From NCBI GenBank assembly GCA_013054445.1, contig JAAMPI010000133.1:1-61734 (forward strand): a DNA stretch of 61,734 nt, written 5' to 3'. The notes under the pieces are model-generated. The model was not told where the DNA came from. It did not search any database and worked only from the letters and a program-made list of their open reading frames with translations. A program made the translations under genes and the position numbers. Origin of the DNA: Cudoniella acicularis. Its lineage: Eukaryota > Ascomycota > Leotiomycetes > Helotiales > Helotiaceae. Below are positions 10,580-20,926 of this stretch, piece after piece; within the stretch, counting starts at the first letter, position 1; every line of letters starts with the position of its first letter.

Positions 10580-11904
10580 CTAATTTCCTCTAAACAAAGG
10601 TGCCAGTATACTACTCTTGAACCATTCCCTGTCCTTCTCCCATCCCTTTAGGATGAAAGTCATACCCAGCTTCACTACAGCCTCGGCTCGCTCCCGTGTG
10701 GCCCAGGCAGGACGCATATGAAGGGGCGGACCCCGGGTCATCCAAGTGATCAACTGCACACCGGTGTGGATAGCAGTGCGGAAAGCCATCTCCTCACTCA
10801 AGGTGCCGTAGCCGTCGATAAATGCGTCAATAGCCCATAGGGCGCCGTCGACATTCTTGAAGTGTTTTCGCTCATACAAGTCGCCGATCATCTGCCCGAT
10901 GTCATATGATCGGTGCCCGAACTGGGCAAATTCCCAGTCGACAATGAAGAGTCCGGTATCTCCTTCCAGCTGCTGTATATTTTCTGGAAGTAGGATACTA
11001 GAATTTCATTTCCATCAGGATTAATGCGGAAAGTAGAGTGAAGATGACTAAGACTTACTTCCCTGTCCAGAAATCGCCGTGGATAATTCCCCACTCTTCT
11101 CCTTGCTCATCACTTGGCGTTTTCTCAAACTCCTTGGTCGCAATGTCCTTAACATCCTCCAAGGTCTTCTTATAATCCCCCAGTACATCCGGGAATTGCT
11201 CAAGCACACTGATGAAGGTGTCATAAGATATGTGATACTTCAGCTTTCGCATAGGCTCATTATCCCCAATCTCCGTACGGAGAGCAGCTTGTGAGGGTGA
11301 CGAGGCCCATGAATGGTAGGAGCGAAGCCAAGACCCTAGAGTGCGGCCGATAGAGCTTGCGAGGGAGTGGGACAGAACATCATTGGCAGTAGGCGACATG
11401 AAAATTGTTTTCATATCAACGACGCCGGGAATGTCCTCTAGGACCTGCGTGTTCGTCTCCTTGTTAAAGAGGTAGAGATGCGGTACCTTGACTGTGGTGA
11501 GAGTATTATGGAAACTACCCAGGGCATTGAGCATGGATTCTTCAACGACCTGGATTTGGAGTAGCAAGATGTTAGCATTTGGTTTTGTCTTGGTCATAAC
11601 CTGTATTAATGGGGGTAATTACACAGCGTGACACATCGATTGGCAGAGCCTTGTTGACTGCCGCGAACTCGGTGGAATGTTTGACGATAACAGTTTTCGT
11701 AGTCTCAGTCGCCGTCGCAGTTTCTTCCTCAAGGCCATTTGGGAGGTGAAGGGGGAGGGGTTGAGTAAGAGTGCCACGGAAAACGAAGTTGGTGGTCCCG
11801 TTGGTGAGCTGTATGAGAGAATCACAAGCATACGGAGTCTTCGAAAGCTCTCTCAAGATGTGAGCAAAGAGCTCGTCTTTCTCTGATTGCTCGAGCGGTG
11901 GCAT
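10580..11904 (-). CDS. Aminoglycoside/methylthioribose-type phosphotransferase (APH fold kinase)
   Basis: Three exons (11904-11623, 11549-11059, 10997-10580) give 396 residues of the APH/choline-kinase superfamily. These enzymes transfer ATP phosphate to a small-molecule hydroxyl in the cytosol. Splicing at 11058/10997 assembles the Brenner motif exactly: HGDFWTGNILLP, with catalytic Asp and Asn. Further on is IVDWEFAQFGHRSYDIGQM, where the Asp-x-Glu binds magnesium. The N-terminal lobe has LTNGTTNFVFRG and the lysine in VIVKHS. The arrangement resembles 5-methylthioribose kinases and fungal proteins annotated as APH-domain kinases. The physiological substrate is unknown; drug resistance should not be assumed. 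It is convergent with the ACS permease, 222 bp away. Confidence 0.85.
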
Positions 11905-12316
11905 TTTGTCGGAACTGTGAATTGGATGAGATTTGGATGCTGAGTCCAGGAGGAATGCAGTTGGGTGAAGCTATGAGTCAAATAGTATATTACTAATATA
12001 CCGTTTGTCTCTGAACAAAGTTGCAGATGTTTCCAGTTGGCCAGGTAAGCGACGCCCACACTTAAGATTTTAGGAAACTTAGCTGGAGCTGGAGGTTGAA
12101 GTGGTTGCTTACTAAGCCAGCAATTACGCGAGGAACGCTAACACTTTTCATGACCTTTCGCCTTACTATTTGTCAAGGTCGTTTCGCTACAACCGAGTGA
12201 ACTTCAATACAGCGAAATCAATTGTGGTTCCTAATAATTATGTTACTAAGACACGGGTTTTAAGTTGCATTTTTCTAACTCTATTGTGTCCTCCCCTCCA
12301 TCCGAAAGTTCTCCTC
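11905..12316. other. Intergenic spacer
   Basis: The upstream region of the APH-type kinase and the downstream flank of the carboxypeptidase gene. Nothing else is recognised. Confidence 0.5.
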
Positions 12317-14839
12317 TTACAACACTGGTACCCTCATATACCTCGCTCCGGCCGGGAAATAGAACCAGACGACCGCCACCACCGCGAGGACGACCAACAT
12401 AATCCACGCTATATATTTCCAATCATTCCCTTCATGTCTCGTTACCCAATGAACCCAAATACCTGGCGACTCTCCCTCGGCCTTCCCTATCTCAACCACT
12501 GCAGAGCACGGGTCTACCGGGTTTGGGCTGCACGTTCCATCGCCGTAATCCACAACCCAGTAATCCTTCACCTTTGCATGACCCTGTAGGTACGCACTCA
12601 CCTGCCGACTGGAGCAGACAGAAAGGGCGAGCGTGTAGCACATCCCTTCTTCCGCATATGCATCGGCGGGCAGGTGGTTCTTGATATCCCAAGTTGAACT
12701 TGGCCCCATGGTGGTATAGATCCACGGCTCCAAGGAAGAGCCGCTTATCAGTTTGATGCGTCCCGATGCGATATCAACGCCTGAGACCGTCCGGTTGAAG
12801 ATGGTGAACCCAACCGGAGGCTGCTCCGTGTTAATTGTGTGGCCGGAGTTGAGGACGCGGATAAACGAAAGGTTGCCGTGTTGGCGGACGTATGCTTTTG
12901 GGGATTGATGGCTCTTCTCATTGGAACCCGCCAGATGGACGGATTCGTACCCGGCGTTTCGGAATAGATGGGCGTTCGAGTGCTGTATTTTTAGAGACAA
13001 GGCTTCACCGCCGAGCCCTGGGTTGGTGTTAGACGGGGACGAGGACGCGGACGAGGAACGAAATGGGAATCATTGGGATGTAACTAGGGGGCCGGTAGGG
13101 GGTGATGCAGCCATTCCATTTGTACAGCATCTCCTCGATGTCCAAAAAGGGGCCACTGCATACTCACAATTGCAAGCGTAATCACGATCACCATACATCA
13201 GCGAAACCCTCACACCATCATCCAGCGCCCTCGCAAGGGACGCCAGATAGTTTCCCCGCACATTATCCCCGGTCTTGGGGAATGCTCGAGCAAGTGAGAT
13301 GGCTTGGTCTGTGAAATTGACGGGGACACCCAGCGCAGCCTGGACATGCTCCAGCCTCAGATAGCCCAAGTATGAGTGTAGAGTGGGATCCGTAAGGAAA
13401 TTGGATCTGTAGCCGATGTCGAAGAAACTTCGACCGCTCGTGGACGCCAGACTTGCGATATGTTTCCCGCAGAACGTATTCGCGTTATGGCATAGCGTAT
13501 TCGTTGGCTCGTTATCCCCAAGGTATGGCGAAGTGCCTGCGGCCTGGCGACAGGCCTCGATCTGCGCTTTACAACCTTCCGGTCCGTCCCATGCTCTATT
13601 GCCCGAAATGTACGTGCTTTCGTTTATCATTTGGAGGCCGTATGTGTTGTTATATGCTATCTCCAAGTATGCAGGTAGCTGGACTAAGGCGTCAACACAC
13701 GCATTTGCCAACCCTATCGAGCTAAACCGTATTTTAGGAGCTCGAGGCAAAACAGACAGGTTTCTCTCCAGGTCACTGTTCTGAGCCATTGTAAAGTCGT
13801 ATAGTGCAGATGCCCAATGGCCTCCGTAGGAAGCCGTCCAAAGCCCCAATTGGTTCCCATGGGATCTCGATTCTGGGAAGTCCTGAAGCCAGATCGAAAG
13901 AGAGAGCCAGAGAGACCGCACCGCAGCTTCAGTAGTATTGACTGCGTTCTCGCCATCTAGTGAGCCCAAGCCCATAATACCCGCCTGCAACAGGCGGCTA
14001 TCCTGGGAGATAGGTGCGGATTTGAAATCCCACAGGGCTTGGTCACCGCGAATATCGACGGTCCCGTTCGCCGGTACATCATAACTAAATCCTGCCCATA
14101 ATGAGACTCGTGCACTCCTCTGAGAATAATTGTAACGGACCTGTATTTACGGGCTGGTCTATAAATACTATGTTTGATTCTGTGTTCCAAGACCAAGGAT
14201 TCGGACGCGTGGTTGTACTGTCCACGTTGACCTTGCAGGGACCGTTTTCTCGTAAAGCTGGAATAACTTCAAATTATATGGTCATTTTTTTCCATCCCAA
14301 GCAGGATGGATGTAAATGGGTGGAAAGAACATACTACTTGGATTCTATAAGTCCATTAGTTGAGTTCAAGCAATCCCAAGAATAGGTTCGTATACTCACT
14401 CCAGGGCCCCCATTTACTTGGTCATATCAGCGTATTTCTACGGATACAATCCGAGGATAAGCACTCACAATACAATGTCAAAGGTGCTGTTTCAGTGTCC
14501 TTTCGACTCTCGAAGAACCAGAAGAACGTATTGATAGGCCTCGGTTGGCCTAAGCCAACTCTCTGCAAGGAGTTTGCCGGAAGGTGTATATAGCCGGAGA
14601 AACTTTTAACACCGTGAGTTGTCTCACATATATCTACTTCCTTATACTGTATCCGTGCCCCTTCTAGGACAACGGACTTAATCGTAGTGAGGTCTATTGA
14701 TCTGTCTCGTGACTACATCAGTAAATAGGGGTGAATCACGGGTTGCACGTGTCGGCTGTTACCTGGTTGGGAACTGAGCAACTGCTCTGGCCGAAAAGAG
14801 GAGGTTTGTGTACACGGAAAAAATCTGTGAGGGGAACAT
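12317..14839 (-). CDS. Secreted, membrane-anchored serine carboxypeptidase (peptidase S10)
   Basis: Six exons (14839-14763, 14701-14469, 14416-14396, 14266-14141, 14091-13168, 13017-12317) total 2082 nt, 693 residues. The borders of the 14267-14395 intron are least certain. The first exon encodes a signal peptide ending near ARAVAQFP. Then come [48 protein letters not shown] and GFSYD, all S10 landmarks. Catalytic Ser is in TASYGGHW, Asp in [11 protein letters not shown], His in [11 protein letters not shown]. The C-terminus has a single transmembrane helix ([16 protein letters not shown]) and a short basic tail. S10 enzymes remove C-terminal residues; membrane-anchored Kex1 trims basic residues left by Kex2. 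Located 1.3 kb from the RiPP cluster, it is a candidate for trimming KKKR tails of the precursor repeats (inference). It may equally be a general vacuolar or surface protease. Confidence 0.9.
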
Positions 14840-16112
14840 GGTATGTGGCTTAACTTTACTGTATGCCCCGAGTTCATTCTCGCTGAGCCTGCAGCATCGG
14901 CAGCAATGAATTCTTGGTCAAGGTAGGTTGAAGTACAGATATCAAACTCCGACTTGCTTGCTACTAACAACACTAAAATATACGCAGTACTTGCCAGGTC
15001 TTGATTTCCTGGCAACGGAACCCGTTGTCATCTGCATTTCCAATCTCGTGAGCAATGAGGAATTATCAGCACATCGCACGCCATTCTACTCGGTTTACCG
15101 CTTCTGTCACTGATAGAGGGACTGAAAAGTAAACGCTTACTTTATTTAACAAAACAAGTTAGTTCTTTCTACACATCCTTGCGTACGGCTTGACCGCCCC
15201 ACCGCGACAGCTTCGAGTCCCTACTAAGTGTAGAGGTACTTGCATATAAGCTTAATCTAGATTTCTCACTGGCACGTCTCACTGCACGATCTGTAGATCG
15301 ATGCGACTGTATGGCGCCGGAGTTGATGCCCTTCCCTGATAAATTTATATATTAGACATGCCGATGTGCGTCCGGCAAAAGAAATGCATGATGCATCGCG
15401 GGAGTGGCTTCGGATTGTGTAATCCGAGGTGTGGGTGCTTGTACAAGGAACTGAAGATCAAGGAGACTGCAGATGCCCGACAAGGTTTCTTGCATGTTGC
15501 ATTGAGATTGTGATCATGAGCCTGCAGGGTTGCATGGGTCGGGGGAACCTGTATCCTGCATCCGGCAGTGTTTGAAATTCAATCAGATCTGTATACCTTC
15601 ACAGTTACTAGTTCAAGGGTTCAAGTGGGACTTCCGAAGATCGCTTGTATTTTGGCTGTAGAATAATCCTTTAAGAAGTTTCCCGGTCCCCCGGCCCGTG
15701 CCACACCCACTCTTGATAGACATTGCAGATGCACAAGGTCTAATGAGACTAATATCTATAACGATGGGATTGAGATATTATTATGTTATTAAGTTGTTAT
15801 GCGCCAGTAATTACGCCTCAGCATACGACAGTCCTAACAGTCTGGGATTGCCGTAGATAACGGCTTAGAGGTTTATGTCAACTTAGAGCGAAGTAATAGG
15901 GCCAGGTGTGTGCAAAACAGCCAGTCGGGCTATGATAGCCCGAATTTCTTTCCTCTATTCATTTCCACATAATTTTGACATTGACATTGTCGAAACAGCA
16001 AGAAAACAAGTGTTACCACAGACATCACTTCTCCCAAATATTCTTTTAGCGCTCTCTGAGACGAGAAACCATTATTTTTTCCCTCAGCATACTCTCTCTT
16101 AAAAACTTTATC
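14840..16112. other. Intergenic region at the left border of the RiPP cluster
   Basis: No coding feature is supported. It is moderately AT-rich with scattered short frames. It separates the S10 gene from the first UstY gene and contains the promoters of both divergent genes. Confidence 0.5.
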
Positions 16113-17053
16113 ATGTTTTTTGCCATGAGAAAATATCAAAAGATCTCTCATGATGAAGACGAGAAGCTGCCTTTAACTCGAAGATCCAGGAAGCTTTGCG
16201 CTAGCCAGCTGCCTTCCTTGGTCCGCTCCTTTCTCATTTTCCTCTTGGGGCTTTGCTCTGGGTTGACAGTGACCCTCCCATTCGTGATCAAGAGCCTACC
16301 GCACAGGACACGAGAATCGCTGCCAGTAGTGATCCCTCCTCAGGTGTTTTTACCCAAGATCCCCACAGCTTGGGTACCGGACGAGCGATACATGGGCTAC
16401 TCAAATTTTAGCAATATTATGTGGCATCGTCTTATCCAGCGTATGTTTTCTTCTCAAGCTGCCTCTTTGATATAAAAAGAAAATGAGAATATGTTTTCTG
16501 ACAAGTGCCCCATTCAGCGACGCAAGGCGTATGGCTTCCAAATCCCGCCGAGCTGGGGCTGGGCGAGGGGTACACGGTCCAGTTCAACCACTCTAGAAAG
16601 GATGAACAGACGCCTCAGTTCTACCATATCTCCAATCTTCACCAACTGCATTGCCTGGTAAGCAAAAAAAAAAAAATCTCTATAATGGAATTCATAAATT
16701 AAATATGAATTGTTACTAACACATCCTCATAACAGAATATCATTCGCGGACGTTACTTCGAGCTGTACTATGACACTCCATCCCTTTCCAAGGTGTCAGA
16801 GACTGCCGCCGGGGACACTGCATATCATGTCGACCACTGTATTGAATACCTCCGTATGACGATCATGTGTGGTGCCGGTTGGTTTGTCGAGTCCAACAGC
16901 CCACCGGGAACACCCCACGAGTTGAAAATTAATCCTTTTGGACATCCAATTGGGTGGGGAGGAGTTCGCAATTGTGTTAACTGGGATGCTTTGGTGGCAT
17001 GGCAGAAGCAGCAATTGGATGCGTACATGCATTCTTGGAAGGAGCTCAAATAA
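16113..17053 (+). CDS. DUF3328/UstY-type oxidase, copy 1
   Basis: Three exons (16113-16440, 16506-16657, 16736-17053) give 265 residues. A short cytosolic N-terminus with dibasic residues is followed by one transmembrane helix (about residues 37-58, FLIFLLGLCSGLTVTLPFVI). A lumenal domain follows with the two diagnostic motifs HQLHCL and HVDHCIEYLR (HxxHC). In ustiloxin, asperipin-2a, cyclochlorotine and victorin clusters these proteins carry out oxidative steps such as ether macrocyclisation or hydroxylation. An intron falls immediately after the first HxxHC. Met at 16113 is used; Met at 16125 is equally possible. It is one of five copies around the precursor gene. By intron pattern and C-terminus it pairs with copy 5 (24782). 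Confidence 0.93.
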
Positions 17054-17613
17054 ACCATTGCCACCCCATTTTCGTTTTGCTGAGCTGTTTGATTATTTCT
17101 TTAAATCACAGATGTCCAAGGAGGCATTGAAACAAAAGACAACGGACGGGTCCGAGATTGTTTTATTTTCAAATGGTATTTGCAATACGGGTTATAATAG
17201 TACAAGTATGCAGCCGTGGTAGAATCCTATGAAGTTATGTCGGGAGAGAACCTGAGTGTCTCTGAAATTGTAAATGGTGAATTCGTCTACTTCCAACCTT
17301 TAGCCACTACCTTGGAAGGTGTGATAAGTCAACTATATTTCATACATATGGAGATATTGAAAAAGTCTCACCTCTGTACGAAATATGTTCCAGCAAGCAG
17401 TTCCATTATGAGTCCAATGGCAAGGAATTAAAAGGGAAGTCAGCGTTCCTTAAGTTTTTAGTATTGTTGCTATAATACCTATCTTCTCGCACGTGTTTCT
17501 GATTCGTTCGAGCTATTCTCGTCAAAAAATCCAAAGCATAATGCATTAAAATACGATAATATCCTTTGTGACCGCGAGTACTACCTTCATGAGGAGGCCC
17601 ACTTAGTCTCATC
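17054..17613. other. Convergent intergenic spacer between two UstY genes
   Basis: Holds the 3' ends of UstY copy 1 (plus) and copy 2 (minus). Nothing else is recognised. Confidence 0.5.
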
Positions 17614-18481
17614 CTAACCAGCATGCTCGCTCGCCCAACGATGAATTTCCCAATAGTCCTTACAGACATGTAACTGGCCATCTGCAAAGATATCCGGGTC
17701 CCAAAGCCACATGATAGTCGTGTCTAGATTACACATCAAAGTCTGCCGTATCATATCCAGACAGTGTACATTATGGCTCCAAGGTGCTGTCTGCTCTTCT
17801 CCCTGACGATAATGCCAGAGGGAGTTGCGAAGAACCGTCTAAGAGTCTTTAGTGCTATAGTTTTGGATATTGCCTTTGGTTTGGGGGAGAGACACATACT
17901 ACACAATGCATGGTATGGAATCCAGCCAGAATGTAGAGCCCATTAGTTTTATTCAATGGATCAACTGCGGTCTCATGAAGGCCGTTTAATTTCGCTTCAG
18001 ACATTTCAAGGGACAGAACTCCATTTCCCACTGTTTCTCAATATTAAATAATGTTGCAACTAAGTTCTAGGAGAAATCTTACCTGGAAAAATGCTATGCC
18101 ATAGATTGTCTGCTCTCTGTTTATTCTCCCCTTCTTCGTTAAATTCAGTGTCCTGATATATTGGTTGCAGAATGGTCCGCGACAGAGGATCTGTTTAGTT
18201 AGTTTTTATCATGTGAGCCGTGCTTTATTCCACGTACAACTTGTACCAACTTGATGTTGTAGAGATGGAGATACTGATAAAGTCGCCTTGTTTTGGCTGT
18301 ATATCCAAACCCAAAACATGTTTGTAACCACAATGAAAATAGAAAGAACGGCTAACAGCCATTTGAGACGCCTCTGAGTAGTTTGCTGTTTAAGGGATAC
18401 TTCGAGATTATAAGCTATGTCTCCAGAGTCTGAATCACCTGGAGAAATAGGGCGATAAGGTGTATCTTCTTTGCTATTCAT
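17614..18481 (-). CDS. DUF3328/UstY-type oxidase, copy 2
   Basis: Only the N-terminal exon forms a long open frame; the rest was assembled from splice sites. Exons 18481-18238, 18190-18083, 18030-17900 and 17838-17614 total 708 nt, 235 residues. The N-terminus MNSKEDTPYRP with a transmembrane helix (WLLAVLSIFIVVTNMFWVWI) is typical of the family. NLWHSIF and VGNGVLSL follow, then HTMHCV (first HxxHC, again with an intron directly after it), then LRNSLWHYR and HNVHCLDMIRQTLMC (second HxxHC), and a tail rich in Trp. Donor GTACGT at 18237 and branch-like CTAAC boxes support the model. It is intact, in divergent orientation to the precursor gene with a 1.2-kb shared upstream region. The tail differs from the other copies, suggesting a distinct step. 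Confidence 0.88.
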
Positions 18482-19653
18482 CTTGCGAAAGCCTTGCTTT
18501 GTGCTTGGATAAGACTACGTGAAGGCGTGCAGCTAGATATTCTCGTGACTTCATAGATGGGAATCTCGTAGACCCCGTAAAGCCAACTACTCGGAGGTTT
18601 ACCACTATTCTAATCGCCGGTTTGTCTTTACCAGCTGAGATGAATCATGTGGTAATGTTCTCGGCCCATATACACCGACATATGCCACACTAAGCGATTT
18701 CTGCTTGATGCCTGATACCTTTACATATGCATTCGTTGTGACAACACACCTTACTGATGTACATGGTCATCAGGCTCCCTTCGCAGGAATTGATTAATGA
18801 AAAAGAATGTAAAGCACTCTTACATTGCGGAGGTGTTGTGATTTGACGCGATAGGTCCAAATATGCCCTTTGCAAGTGCCGGCCTGTGGTCCGCAGATTT
18901 TTGAAAGTCCTGTCTTATATGCAGAGTATCGAGAGAAATAAAATTCCCTGCTCCATAGGCACATTTTTGGAGCATCGCGCGGGGAGGCTAGAAAAATCCC
19001 AGTGTTGACGGACCCATTGACTCAAGGTGCCCTCCATTATGGAGACTACACACCTTGTGCACCCCCTGCTGATTTGATTGGCTTTTCAAAATTAATCATT
19101 TGGAGTTAAAAAGTGCCAAGAGCTGGAATTCCCGCAATAGAAAGCGCAGCTGCATTATTCTTCAAAGACAATCCATATGTTGCTTTCAAAAATATGCAAT
19201 AAGCTAAGCACGCCCCTCCATGTCGCCATGAGCGGTTGTATCATAGTCCATACTCGACAGGGGGTTCGGCCAACCACCCCGACTAAACTTACATTCGTTA
19301 GTTTTCCTAATGGATTCGTGGACAGAAAGTTCGAGCCAGATGTAATGGATTTATTTGGTGGTGTATTGGGTGAACTAGGGCCAACCCCTGGTCTCTGAAC
19401 GAACTCCATTCTACATAAGATGTTGCAGAAAAAAGTGGTCTGGCGAATGGACGCATAATTGTCAGCCGGACCATTTGTTTGGAGGAAAGCACCCGGGAAA
19501 GCAGTTGAGAGTAGAATATAATCTAGCAGGTCAGACAATATTTCCAAATCGTTATTTGTGTCAACCTCCTCCCTATCAACTTTCCAACTCATCATCTCCC
19601 ATTCTTTCAGCCTTTTCAGACATACCAAGCCTCTTCAAACTAAACGTATCGCT
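18482..19653. promoter_or_regulatory. Divergent intergenic region between UstY copy 2 and the precursor gene
   Basis: A 1.17-kb bidirectional promoter region. Towards the precursor there is a TATA-like ATATAAT at about 19516 and a long pyrimidine-rich leader (19560-19615) just before the ATG, common upstream of strongly expressed fungal genes. The nonamer AAGTGCCAA at 19111-19119 recurs twice more in this cluster. The antisense open frame at 19155-19628 matches nothing and probably does not encode protein. Confidence 0.45.
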
Positions 19654-20057
19654 ATGCATTTCACGAAGATCTTTCTGGTCTCTGCCGTTCTGGCTTACTG
19701 CGGCTGTGCTGCCCCAGGTGCGTTGCTCGCTACCTGGATATTGCTCCTAAGTTAATGTGACTGGCAGTACCCGATAAGAAGGTTGAAGAGGTCGATGCCG
19801 GTCTATTTACCTCATTGGATGGAGTTTGGGCTAGCTATGGCTACGATGAGAAGAAGAAGCGAGCGGTTGAGGCTTCTAAAACTGAGGAAGTTGACGCTGG
19901 GCTTTTCACTTCCCTAGATGGAGTGTGGGCCAGCTACGGCTATGATGAGAAGAAGAAGCGAGCGGTTGATGCTGCTAAAACTGAGGAAGTTGACGCTGGA
20001 CTTTTCACTTCACTTGACGGAGTGTGGGCCAGCTACGGCTATGATGAGAAGAAATGA
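19654..20057 (+). CDS. Dikaritin-type RiPP precursor with three 33-residue repeats
   Basis: Two exons (19654-19717, 19768-20057; 50-bp intron) encode 117 residues. Residues 1-20 form a signal peptide (MHFTKIFLVSAVLAYCGCAA). Three repeats start at residues 28, 61 and 94 with a period of 33 residues (99 bp). Each contains EEVDAGLFTSLDGVWASYGY followed by DEKK. The first two copies end in KKKR, a Kex2 site, followed by a short AV(E/D)A spacer; the third stops after KK. This layout (signal peptide, near-identical repeats, Kex2 sites, DUF3328 neighbours) is that of UstA, AprA and PhomA precursors of dikaritins. The core is not proven; by analogy with asperipin-2a (FYYTGY) the aromatic block VWASYGY before DEKK is the best candidate. 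No Cys lies in the repeats, so cross-links would use Trp, Tyr or other side chains. An alpha-pheromone precursor is the alternative but lacks pheromone-like cores. Confidence 0.93.
19785..20054 (+). repeat. 99-bp tandem coding repeat, three units
   Basis: The units begin at 19785, 19884 and 19983 within the precursor's second exon. Units 2 and 3 are nearly identical in DNA. Unit 1 differs from unit 2 at 15 of 24 core codons, all synonymous. The third unit is cut short by the stop codon after DEKK. Confidence 0.95.
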
Positions 20058-20926
20058 AGTCGGAGATCACTCTAACACTATTGAATATTTGAGGGAAATT
20101 CACTTAGGGAAAGGGGATGCGGATGGGAGACGGGATGATGACTTTATTACCAATATTTACTGAGTCGTCTGTTTGCATGCTTGTATCTACCACGACCATT
20201 ACTGGCTTAGTTCCTGCGGATTGAAGTGTCAACGTTTAAGATTGAAGTTTGAGTTCTTGTGAACAAAACCACTGTTTCTTTGAAGTGCCAAAAATTGCAT
20301 GCTCGAAGTATTCTCACTCTCCCGGTTTCTCACTCACTCAGTCACCTTTTCAGATGTGACAAATATCAGCGCTGTTAAAGTAAGGCCTCGGCACATACCC
20401 CCACAAGGGCATGTCGCATACATTAATCCACAGTTCTTAACCCCCAACTAGGGTTTCCTGCATGCACTACGCCAATTTAACCATATATCCTTTACGTCAA
20501 GGATTGCGCAGCAACATCCCTCAGCCTTCTAAACTTCTAAACTTTTTATATGCCGAATTTAGAGGATAAAGGGTGGTATTAGAATGCAACAGTTAGTAAT
20601 GTCGAACCATGTCCCTACCTATATAAGCATCGAAGTTGTAGTAGTGGTGCTCTAATGTAGTATCTTGCATTAGTTTGCGTAACTTAGAAACTCACCAGTC
20701 AGAGAATAGGATACCCCCCTCGGTGAGACAGTATCTATTCGGTATCAGAATTTGCCGGGTGCCACACTTTAGGTGGCGGAGGAGTTGGAATCCACTTCAT
20801 CCATCTCCTGCACGTTCTTACTTTGATTCTCCCCTCTCCACCCTTTGATCCATAATTCGTAGACTCAGGTTCCCCCCATCGATCCCTAAGATTCTCCTAT
20901 CCAATTTCGCATTCCTCTTTTCAGCT
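20058..20926. promoter_or_regulatory. Intergenic region before UstY copy 3
   Basis: No gene is recognised. It contains the second AAGTGCCAA nonamer (20283-20291). A pyrimidine-rich leader runs from about 20820 to the ATG at 20927. Confidence 0.4.

Noticed and set aside
10580..11904. Antibiotic-resistance aminoglycoside kinase
   Set aside because: The fold is APH-like, but such kinases in fungi act on many metabolites; nothing in the sequence or context points to drug resistance.
19155..19628. 157-codon minus-strand frame antisense to the precursor promoter
   Set aside because: No recognisable motif, overlaps the promoter and leader of the precursor gene, and no splice or codon support.
19654..20057. 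Alpha-mating pheromone precursor as an explanation of the repeat protein
   Set aside because: Kex2 sites and X-Ala spacers fit, but the repeats lack a short pheromone-like core (Trp near the start, Gly-Gln-Pro pattern), and five UstY genes surround it.
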